Positions 30,955-39,119 of a stretch of 64,000 bases of DNA are shown one piece after another. The notes beneath the pieces were generated by a model. The model searched no databases, was not told the origin of the DNA, and saw nothing but the letters and a program-made list of their open reading frames with translations. The position numbers were made by a program, and so were the translations under genes. Each line of letters begins with the position of its first letter. The stretch's first letter is position 1. The stretch covers positions 414,868-478,867 of the forward strand of contig CAJNDS010001535.1 in NCBI GenBank assembly GCA_905221605.1, read 5' to 3'. Origin of the DNA: Symbiodinium natans. Taxonomy: Eukaryota > Sar > Dinophyceae > Suessiales > Symbiodiniaceae.

Positions 30955-32271
30955 GTGGAGTGCGTGCAAGCGCACCGCCGCTGGGTGGACCACGGCCTCG
31001 CCATGAACGACGACATGCTGCCGGCCAGGGTTTAGGGTTTAGGGTTTAGGGTTTAGGGTTTAGGGTTTAGGGTTTGGGGTTTGGGGTTTGGGGTTTGGGG
31101 TTTAGGGTTTGGGGTTTAGGGTTTGGGGTTTAGGGTTTAGGGTTTAGGGTTTGGGGTTTGGGGTTTGGGGTTTAGGGTTTAGGGCTTGGGGTTTGGGGTC
31201 TAGGGGTTAGGGTTTACGGTTTGGGGTTTGGGGTTTGGGTTTTAGGGTTTAGGGTTTGGGATGATGGCCGCCTCATCTAAGTTCCTTAGCAGGAACCCAG
31301 TATTGGTTCTGCAGGGGTCTGGGTCTTGAGGTTGTGTGGGATTTCAGTTGTGGCAGCAGCAAGTCTGCAGGTCTGTGGGATGGTGTGGCAAGGTTTGTAG
31401 AATCTAGGTTCAGTGTTCGAAAGTTCATGAGTACTTATAAGAGGGGTTCTAAGTAGGGTATTTATGGTGATAACTTATAGCCTTATTCAGGGTGCTTACA
31501 ACCCTACTTCTAAACGCCTATGCACCTTCCAGTAGGGTTTGGAGTTTAGGCCTTCGGGCTTCGGATGGTTTTTCCGGGCCGAGTTGCGGATTCTTGGTCT
31601 CACGGGCCCTGAATCTCCTTAAAACCCGAAGTCACGAGGCACCGGCGCATCCCATCAGAAAGTCCCCAACCCTAAACCCAAAAGCCCCAAGCTCGACAAA
31701 ATCCCAAAACCCAAGCCCGAAACCCTACACTCTAAACCTCCTTATAGGGTTTAGGGTTTAGGGTTACCCTAAACCCTAAACCCTAAACCCTACAAAACCC
31801 TACAAAAACTCTACAAAACCCTACAAAACCCTACAAAACTCTACAAAACCCTACAAAACCCTACAAAACCCTACGAAACCCTACAAAACCCTACAAAACC
31901 CTACTAAACCCTAAACCCTACATCCTGAGCCATAGAAACCCCAAAGCGCAGAACACCGGTCAGGTGGGCACCGGCCATTTCTTCGACAAGCGCTCCCAGC
32001 TGGCTATCGACTTGGTAACCCTCTCCGCCGTCCCGCAGGCCCTCTAGGGTTTAGGGTTTAGGGTTTAGGGTTTAGGGTTTAGGGTTTGGGGTTTAGGGTT
32101 TAGGGTTTAGGGTTGCCGAAACGCGAGCAAACAAGATCCTTGAAGCACCCTCTCTGTTGTCAGGTGCTATCCAGCAAGGTCTACCTCCCCCTGGTCCGGG
32201 AGCCACGGGTCGTGCGCGCGGGGAGCCCTATTGCCTGGACTTTTCACGGAGGAAAGGGCGACAAAGCATAG
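30955..32271 (+). CDS. Three phase-matched exons at the 3' end of an unrecognised gene
   Basis: Exons 30955-31029 (VECVQAHRRWVDHGLAMNDD), 31964-32038 (VGTGHFFDKRSQLAIDLVTL) and 32164-32271 (VLSSKVYLPLVREPRVVRAG, ending GKGDKA and TAG 32269-32271). The first two are 75 bp each, and all junctions are phase 0. The first donor is AGG|GTTTAGGG, supplied by the array; the second is CAG|GCCC; both acceptors are CAG. Upstream exons may include 29571-29658. The pattern supports real coding. No family recognised. Confidence 0.65.
31027..31260 (+). repeat. G-strand array with TTTGGGG interspersion
   Basis: About 33 units alternating TTTAGGG and TTTGGGG, beginning at the exon end. Confidence 0.9.
31421..31535. 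mobile_element. Foldback element family C, copy 4
   Basis: aagttcatgagtacttataa and cgcctatgcaccttccagta are degenerate inverted ends. Confidence 0.65.
31660..31925. repeat. Head-to-head G and C arrays, then CCCTACAAAA block
   Basis: TTTAGGG units (31748-31765) meet CCCTAAA units (31766-31790) with almost no spacer. About 11 decamers CCCTACAAAA then follow to 31910. Confidence 0.9.
32044..32115 (+). repeat. G-strand array in a 125-bp intron
   Basis: About 10 TTTAGGG units after exon 31964-32038. Confidence 0.9.
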
Positions 32272-32290
32272 ATGGTATGGAGCTCTTCTG

Positions 32291-32548
32291 GTAGAACCCA
32301 CCTATAAGCCCCTTAAGTACCCTAGTATCAGGGGGCTATATGTACAGTCATAGTTGGTTTACCAAGTACCATGAAACTCCTTAAACCCTAAACCCAAACC
32401 CTGAACCCTAAAGCCTAACCCTAAACCCTAAACCCTAAACCCTAAACCCTAAACCCTAAACCCTAAAACCTAAACCCTAAACCCTAAACCCTAAACCCTA
32501 AACCCTAAACCCTAAACGGTTACCAAGTACCATGAACCTTCAAGTAGG
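32291..32548. mobile_element. Foldback element family B, copy 4, with inserted C-strand array
   Basis: Element sequence up to ggtttaccaagtaccatgaa (from 32356) is followed by CCCTAAA-type units (32381-32517). ggttaccaagtaccatgaac (from 32518) then repeats the same stretch and completes the element. Confidence 0.85.
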
Positions 32549-32552
32549 GCCG

Positions 32553-32625
32553 AGTCCGCCCTCTGCACCTTTCACGCCGAGGTGGAGCCACGGTATGTGC
32601 CAATTGGGCCAGGCGAGGCGATGTT
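32553..32625 (+). CDS. Possible exon, unrecognised
   Basis: The frame reads ESALCTFHAEVEPRYVPIGP, then GEAM, into a G-strand array. It starts right after element B4. Confidence 0.35.
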
Positions 32626-32734
32626 TAGGGTTTAGGGTTTAGGGTTTAGGGTGTGATCAAGGCAAGCCAGTCCAGGAAGAAGCTTCTACTCCGAAAGTCT
32701 CCGAAACCTCAGCCGCAGAAGATGTGCGGGGCTA

Positions 32735-32980
32735 GTATAGTCCCCCCCAAATAGTCGTATGTATTCCCTTATAGTAAGGACCCGCAAGAAGGTACCCCTA
32801 AACCCTAAACCCTAAAACCACCCTAAACCCCAATAAGGTACCCCTGATATCGTAAAAATCTATAGTCCCCCAAATTAGAATAAGGAACCTTTAACCCTAA
32901 ACCCTAAACCCTAAACCCTAAACCCTAAAACCACCCTAAACCCCAATAAGGTACCCTCTGATATCTTACACCCCCCATGT
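32735..32980. mobile_element. Composite family-D element with duplicated array-containing segment
   Basis: A segment of about 47 bp containing aaaccaccctaaaccccaat and aaggtaccc occurs near 32803-32851 and again near 32922-32968. Family-D motifs lie between and around the copies. Confidence 0.65.
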
Positions 32981-33159
32981 GTCTTGAGCCAGGCACACCG
33001 CTGCCCCCCATCCGGGTGACCGGCTCGGGTGCGCCATGGGAAACAGAGTTGTCTAGTTAGGGTTTAGGGTTTAGGGTTTAAAGTTAAGGGTTTAGGGTTT
33101 AGGATTTAGGGTTTAGGGTTTCGGGTTTAAGGGTTTTTTACGGAGTTCGAGCTCTGAGA

Positions 33160-33345
33160 ATGCCCTACTTACAGTCGCAAGGCTCCCTCGTTTTGTTGCA
33201 GCAGTCTTCATGCGGCTGTAGCGTGGAAGGTATCAATACCGCCCTCGATGGCTGCTGCACCATCTCGACTGCCAAAGGCTCAGTCACACGCCTTGAGACA
33301 CGTGACATGTACCTTCACCTATATCCTCCTTGGGATTTTTGTTAA
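33160..33345 (+). other. Open frame of 61 codons, doubtful
   Basis: MPYLQSQGSLVLLQQSSCGC starts after a G-strand array (33057-33130) and ends in AT-rich DNA. No splice logic or family. Confidence 0.2.
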
Positions 33346-33505
33346 AATTTTTTGTTTATATAAAACCCAAGAGGATTTTTAAACATGTTATGTTTATTAA
33401 AACCCTAAACCCTAAACCCTAAACCCTAAACCCTAAACCCTAGACCCTAGACCCTAAACCCTGAACCCTAAACCCTAAACCCTAAACCCTAAACTCAAGC
33501 CAGCC

Positions 33506-33582
33506 CCCCAAGGATCAGCCAGCCGGTACGACCAAAGAGGACCGCCTGAAGGTGGTGACTGTGGACCTGGGTTGCTGCCAGA
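33506..33582 (+). CDS. Probable exon, unrecognised
   Basis: PPKDQPAGTTKEDRLKVVTV, then DLGCCQ, lies between two C-strand arrays (33400-33495 and 33583-33670). Another short frame after ttgccag, at 33912-33956 (VLTRPTFLYRIAGV, stop TGA), may be its terminal exon. Confidence 0.45.
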
Positions 33583-33673
33583 ACCCTAAACCCTAAACCC
33601 TAAACCCTAAACCCTAAACCCTAAACCCTAAACCCTAAACCCTAAACCCTAAACCCTAAACCCTAAACCGCGA

Positions 33674-33834
33674 CGAACATTGGGGTCAGATTGACCGAAA
33701 AGTCACGAACATTGGGGTCAGATTGGCCGAAAAAGTCACGAACATTGGGGTCAAATTGACCGCGAAGTCACGAACATTGGGGTCAGATTGACCGAAAAGT
33801 CACGGACACTGGGGTCACATTGGCCGAAAAGGTA
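33674..33834. repeat. Minisatellite, five units of 32-33 bp
   Basis: Each unit begins cgaacattggggtcagattg and ends accgaaaagtca. It lies directly after a C-strand array. Neither a gene nor a foldback. Confidence 0.95.
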
Positions 33835-34180
33835 GGATGAAAACCTTTTATTTTCTGAATGTTATGGGATTCTCCTAAACCCTAAACCCTAAACCTGCAC
33901 TCTTTGCCAGGTGCTGACCCGGCCCACCTTCCTCTATCGCATCGCGGGTGTGTGACCCCGAGAGACTAGGGCCCGAAATCTTCTTGAGCTGGGCTGAACC
34001 ATGAGTCCCCTCTATACTACCCCCCCCCCTCCCCAGAGGGTTTAGGGTTTAGGGTTTAGGGTTTAGGGTTCAGGGGTTAGGGTTTAACTAGGGTAGTAGG
34101 GGAACCCCCAACCCCTGCAGCTTGAGTCGCAGGTCGTTGGGTTTTGGGCGTTTTTTGGAGCACACCCAGAACAGAATTCT

Positions 34181-35090
34181 GTGATCTGCACATGCACTGT
34201 TCCTTATGCACGAACCGTGCTTCTGCTCTTCCTTTCGCTTGATTTTGAGGCATTTTGGGCCGCATCTGTTTCTGCTGGATGTAGTATGTGTCTTCCTAAT
34301 TTAGGAAGGCTTTTCCATTCGGAGTGCCTTGAGCCAGCACTTATATGGGGATCTTGCAGATGGCTCAGAGCCTACGGTGCCAAATTTCGTACCAAACCGT
34401 CGTTTTCGTCCAGCAATACATCCTTGTCTCCTTGAGCCTTCCTCGTTCGGCCGGCGGCCACCCCCATTAACTCTATGCAGTTCTAAGCCCCTCAGGCACC
34501 TCCCAAGAGTTGGCGTCTACAAGCGCTGCCAGAAGGTTCGACGGGGAACCGGGTGTATCAGGCTTAGGGCATTGGGAAGCACTTTGCCATCGGGCTTCAC
34601 AAGGAAGGGCACCAAGGGAGTAGCAGGTGATCTCACAGCACGTCTCACCACTCTATTCCTCCGTGGCATCATGACGGAGAACAAGCCTGGCACATGCCAC
34701 TGGTTCATGGTGCAAGAAGCCATACCTTCCACACTTGAGGTGCCACAGCGTACTTATCCTTGTCTTAGCATCCAGGCTTCAGACAATAACGAGAGTTCTG
34801 CACCGTGCCGATGCAGCGACATCAATGGCATCCGTGTACTGAGACGAAACACAGAGCCAGGTTGAAGGTCTGGAAGAGCGAAGGAATGTTGTTTGGTAGG
34901 TGCCGTTTGGGACATCTCGACATGAGCACTACTTCACTACCTTGCACGCTAGGAAGATGTGAGCAACCTACACGGTGTGCATCGTATCAACGGCGCGCAG
35001 CATGCCATCCCTAGCCAAGTGCTGGTGCCACTGTGCGCGTCATGATTTTATGCTCTGAGCGGCACCTTGTGGCTGCTGTGCCCTCAGCCT
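34181..35090. other. Array-free block with a 178-codon frame, uncertain
   Basis: The + frame 34329-34865 has no start context, splice sites or recognised domain. A - frame (34517-34732) overlaps it. A gene fragment is possible but not supported. Confidence 0.25.
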
Positions 35091-35231
35091 GAAGTCCCAA
35101 GCTTCAGCCCCAGCACCGCCAACACCCCTAAACCCTAAACCCTAAACCCTAAACCCTAAACCCTGAACCCTGAACCCTAAACCCTAAACCCTAAACTCTA
35201 AACCTAAACCCTAAACCCTAAACCCGCACAG

Positions 35232-35526
35232 GTCCCTTCACAGCACGGTGCGATCTGCCGCCGGATGTCGTGGCCCGCTTCCCAGCTTGAGTGCCGTGAG
35301 GGGCTGGTAGCCTAAACCCTAAACCCTAAACCCTGAACCCTAAACCCTAAACCCTAAACCCTAAACCCTAAACCCTAATCCCTAAACCCTAAACCCTAAC
35401 CCTCAACCCCAAACCCTAAACCCTAAACCCCCTTGGTAGCTTGTTGAGGAGATGGTCAGCCGGAAGCTCTTCGTGACCTATTCGCCCAACTGCATTCAGT
35501 TTCCGTCAGAAGGCAGGAGATCATGA
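35232..35526 (+). CDS. Terminal exons of an unrecognised gene
   Basis: 35233-35310 after gcacag reads VPSQHGAICRRMSWPASQLE. 35440-35526 reads LVEEMVSRKLFVTYSPNCIQ, then FPSEGRRS and TGA 35524-35526. A C-strand array (35310-35435) separates them. A G-strand array (35560-35683) follows the stop. Confidence 0.4.
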
Positions 35527-35559
35527 ACTGATACCAACCGAGACCAGGGTTTTGGGTTT

Positions 35560-35683
35560 AGGGCTTAGGGTTTAGGTTTAGGGTTTAGGGTTTAGGGTTT
35601 AGGGTTTAGGGTTTAGGGTTTAGGGTTTAGGGTTTAGGGTTTAGGGTTTAGGGTTTAGGGTTTAGGGTTTAGGGTTTAGGGTT
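35560..35683 (+). repeat. G-strand array, about 17 units
   Basis: Mostly perfect TTTAGGG after the stop codon at 35526. Confidence 0.9.
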
Positions 35684-35879
35684 GCAGGTTAGCATCTTCT
35701 GCCATCTCAACTCAGACTTGTGCCAAAGCAGGGAGGGACAGGCGCTTCGCAAGCAAGCAGACCACCTCCGTGAGCCCCAACAGTCTGAAGAGCTCTTGGA
35801 GATTTTTCAGATTATCGCCTCATGGTTTTGGTATTGTAGTAGCATTTTATTTTGCATTGTTTGTGTTTTTTTCTTGTCC

Positions 35880-35975
35880 GCACGATGATAACGTCCGCGC
35901 GACCAGTGCGCGCGAGTGGCAAGAGCATCCATGTCGGCACCGTCCGTGCTGCCAGTGCGTGCGAATGGCCAGAGC
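35880..35975. repeat. Two degenerate copies of the 57-bp satellite unit
   Basis: cgatgataacgtccgcgcga, aagagcatccatg and cagtgcgtgcgaatggccag match the unit amplified at 54948-56166. Confidence 0.85.
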
Positions 35976-36529
35976 ACGTCTGCAGGGGTTGGGTTAACCT
36001 TAATCCCCTCGAATGGGTACGTGATTGCTCCTGTTGGTTCGCTTAGCCCACACCACCCGCAGGACAAAGCTGTAGGGATTCCCGATTGCCCATGTTATGC
36101 GGGTCCATGAGGATGATGAACATCCCCTCATCTTGTTACCTCGTGGACGTGCTTTTTGCTGGCTTCGCTGCTGCGCACAGCCGTGACCCAACAAAAAAAG
36201 ACAAACAATGAAAATCCCGTGTAAAGGACCTCCACGCGAAACGCACGTTTTTCCGAAAAATGGACAAAATCTAACCCAAAAGCAAACCAGCTTCCACCAG
36301 CGCGATCTGTACAACCGCTCAAGTTGCTTTTGTCACACGCCGGCCATGCGAAACGGGTTCCGAAAACAGATGCAACAACTGCTTAATATGCACGTTTTCC
36401 CAAGCACGCGCGTTTACAGCACGTCCGAACGTTGTTATTGTTATTCTTATTTTTGTATTATACTGTATCAGTATGGTACTTGTGTATCACCGTTGCATCA
36501 TTATCGTCATAACTACTATTATTCGTAAT

Positions 36530-36990
36530 ATATGAATATGACAGCAATCTGTTATATTGAGCTCCAATGTCTGCTGTCATCCATAAAGTTTGTCACGTTC
36601 TCTCCAGGCCACATGATCAACCTGGTCATTGCTCCAACGATTCAGAGGATTTGGCCGTACGAGGCGCGGTTTCTAAGGGGGAGCCCTCAGGGGCACAGTA
36701 CTCACGCTGTAATTCTACACTGTCTTCCGCTGCTTCTGTTGGACCAGGTGATCGTGGACGCGCAGCGCCCTACTCGCGTCACCGCCTTTGGCGCAGGCCG
36801 GGGCTGCTCAGCAACATGGTCTGCGCAAGGGCACCAACCCTCGCTGCCTGAAAACCCTGAACCCTTACCCCCCCCCCCCCCCCCCCGCCCTGCAACTTCC
36901 GAAAACCTGCCCGGACAGGCTTCATTGGCCTGCCAGATTTGGCGCTGCGCATGGGCGGCCGTATGGCCACTGGCCTCCAGGCCCGTAGCA
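36530..36990 (+). other. 165-codon frame, possibly containing an exon
   Basis: 36747-36800 (VIVDAQRPTRVTAFGAGRG) follows ggaccag and could be an exon. The rest includes poly-C (poly-Pro) and is doubtful. Confidence 0.25.
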
Positions 36991-36996
36991 TGCCAA

Positions 36997-37128
36997 TTGG
37001 GATGTTCCCCCTTACACAAACAGTCCTGAACAAGGATTATCGTTCCCCCCCAAATTAAACCCTAAACCCTAAAGCCTAAACCCTAAACCCTAATAAGGAC
37101 TGGTCAGTATTACGGGGGAACATCCCAA
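36997..37128. mobile_element. Foldback element family A, copy 3, with C-strand array in its centre
   Basis: ttgggatgttcccccttaca at the left, gggggaacatcccaa at the right, and CCCTAAA units at 37057-37092 replacing the middle. Confidence 0.85.
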
Positions 37129-37156
37129 CATGCCAACATGGTTTGGTAGGCTTCAG

Positions 37157-37327
37157 GCTGCATTCTTGCGTCCACCGGCTGCATGCACACGAACTCCGAC
37201 CAGGGTTTAGGGTTCAGGGTTTAGGGTTTAGGGTTTAGGGTTTAGGGTTTAGGGTTCAGGGCGAAGAGTGTGACCTTAGCAGGTTCACAACGACACAGCC
37301 CTGTCCTTCGTGGCGCCGGGGGCCTGA
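37157..37327 (+). CDS. Two short exons ending a gene (stop TGA 37325-37327)
   Basis: 37157-37204 follows gcttcag and ends AGG|GTTTAGGG; 37283-37327 follows ttagcag and reads VHNDTALSFVAPGA plus stop. Phase 0 throughout. All three frames of the first piece are open, so its protein is uncertain. The intron is essentially a G-strand array. Confidence 0.4.
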
Positions 37328-37479
37328 GTAGGAGATGCGATGCAGGCGGTCTGCACAGTCCCTAAACCCTAAACCTTGAACCCTGAACCCTAAACCCTAA
37401 ACCCTAAACCCGAAACCCTAAACCCTAAACCCAACAGTAGGCTTTTTGGATTAAACTTTGCAAGGGGCCTGAGAACTAG

Positions 37480-37767
37480 GCCGCCGCCACCGCAGCGGGC
37501 TGCGAGCATACCAAGCGAGGCAGAGTCGGCACGGCTGCAGTCTGATCAGGTTAGGGTTTAGGGTTTAGGGTTTCGGGTTTAGGGTTTAGGGCTTAGGGTT
37601 TAGGGTTTAGGGCTTAGGGCTTAGGGTTTAGGGTTTAGGGTTTGGGAATTTCTCGCATTGAAGCCAGTGTTGAATCAGAGACGCACAACCGGCACCAGGC
37701 ATTCTTGATCGAAGTCTCGCTGGATGCCGGACGGTTCTGGCTCAGCCGTGGCCACAGCCGAGAGTAA
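37480..37767 (+). CDS. Two exons, unrecognised, stop TAA 37765-37767
   Basis: 37480-37549 reads PPPPQRAASIPSEAESARLQ, then SDQ, with donor CAG|GTTAGGG. 37699-37767 after caccag reads AFLIEVSLDAGRFWLSRGHS, then RE and stop. Phases agree. The intron holds a G-strand array (37553-37645). Confidence 0.5.
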
Positions 37768-37859
37768 ACCCCAAAACCCCAAAACCCAAGCCCGGAAGCC
37801 ACAAAGCCACGAGTTCTGAAGCCTAGAAGATTGCACCGGTGTTGATAAAGTCAACCCTA

Positions 37860-37946
37860 AACCCTAAACCCTAAACCCTAAACCCTAAACCCTAAACCCT
37901 AAACCCTAAACCCTAAACCCTAAACCCTAAACCCTAAACCCTAAAA
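37860..37946 (-). repeat. C-strand array, about 12 units
   Basis: Perfect CCCTAAA; it precedes the next exon group. Confidence 0.9.
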
Positions 37947-37984
37947 CTCAGGGGAACCCCTCTTCTGCGCACGGCTAGCATGCC

Positions 37985-38446
37985 CAGGTTCGCGAGTGCA
38001 GCTCACCTACAAGAACCTCCCGGCGACCTCGGCATGGGAGCTTATGGGAGTGTGAGCGGTAGGCTGCTGGGTTTAGGGTTTAGGGTTTGGGGTTTAGGGT
38101 TTAGGGTTTAGGGTTTAGGGTCAGGCGGAGGAGAGTTTGCAGGATTTATTCCCCTGAATTTTGGGGTTTAGGGTTTAAGGTTTAGGATGACTCCCTCTGA
38201 TACCTGGCAGATTGTATCCGACATCGTTCCCAAGCTCATCGTGCAGGGGGACTGCGCAGTTTGGGGGGGCTGGGGGGCGCATGCAGAAGCAAAGTAGAAG
38301 CTGTCCTGACTTGTTGCGAGAATATGAGGCTTGTGCAGCAGCTACCCCATTCCATTGGTTTCTGTCAATATTCCTGCCTGAGGATGCGATGCAAATCAAC
38401 ATCACCGGGCAGCTGAGCTTTGCGGGACAGCTGGCACTGCCGGCGG
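37985..38446 (+). CDS. Three exons of an unrecognised gene
   Basis: 37989-38050 (SRVQLTYKNLPATSAWELMG) ends before a canonical GTGTGAG donor. 38211-38258 (IVSDIVPKLIVQGDCA) follows tggcag in matching phase. 38383-38446 (MQINITGQLSFAGQLALPA) follows cctgag and ends at G|GTTTAGGG. The second has a hydrophobic stretch. The join to the third exon is not resolved. In another frame the first exon reads GMGAYGSV, which resembles a kinase glycine loop; I consider that chance. Confidence 0.5.
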
Positions 38447-38921
38447 GTTTAGGGTTTAGGGTTTAGGACAGGGTCCTTCTTTCTGTTCCTTCGGGGAGCT
38501 CAGGGAGGTGGGGTTGGGGGAGGGAGGGTGTGCGTTTGGGGCTTAGCCGGGCCGGCGAGTAAAAGTGTCATGTTGAGAGTTGAGAGGCCAGGCACTCTCA
38601 ACCCAAGCAGGCTCTTGCCCAGAGAGCCCAATACCCCTCGAGAAAGAAATGCACGGTAGAACCACGTAGATCGGAATCGGGTCTGTTCCGTCATTCTGAA
38701 AGATACCACCTACCAGAAAGGGATCCTTAAGAAGAAACAAGGAATCTTGCTTTTGTTCCCCGGCTTTGCCAGGTTCCACTCCAAACGCCGCCTTTGCATC
38801 CGCTTCCAAGCAAAGTCCGCAGCTTGTATCCGGCGACGCAGGCCAGAGGGGGGAAGAACCCGACGACCCAGACCTCGCACAGCCCCACAGCCCTAAGACC
38901 TATAGCCCGAAAAAACCAATA

Positions 38922-39017
38922 TGGGGGCTTCCAAACTTAGGGGCACCTGATGGGGTCCTTCTTGTACAGAATCCTATTTGGGGGCCTATAAGGATCCCCT
39001 AATTTGCGTAAACCCCC
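38922..39017. mobile_element. Foldback element family D, copy 7
   Basis: tgggggcttccaaacttagg and cctaatttgcgtaaaccccc. A C-strand array (39018-39080) follows directly. Confidence 0.8.
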
Positions 39018-39119
39018 GAAACCCTCAACCCGAAACCCTAAACCGTAAACCCTAAACCCTAAACCCTAAACCCTAAACCATCATAGAACCTTGAACCATC
39101 ATCCCTCAGATCGTTTGCA

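Noticed and set aside
33674-33834. CRISPR-like direct repeats
   Set aside because: Units are contiguous without spacers, in a eukaryotic context with no cas genes.
34329-34865. 178-codon frame as a transposon or retroelement protein
   Set aside because: No reverse transcriptase, integrase or transposase motif is visible and no terminal repeats were found.
37979-38053. Protein-kinase glycine loop (GMGAYGSV)
   Set aside because: Another frame of the same exon matches a canonical donor and the next exon in phase; no other kinase motif follows.
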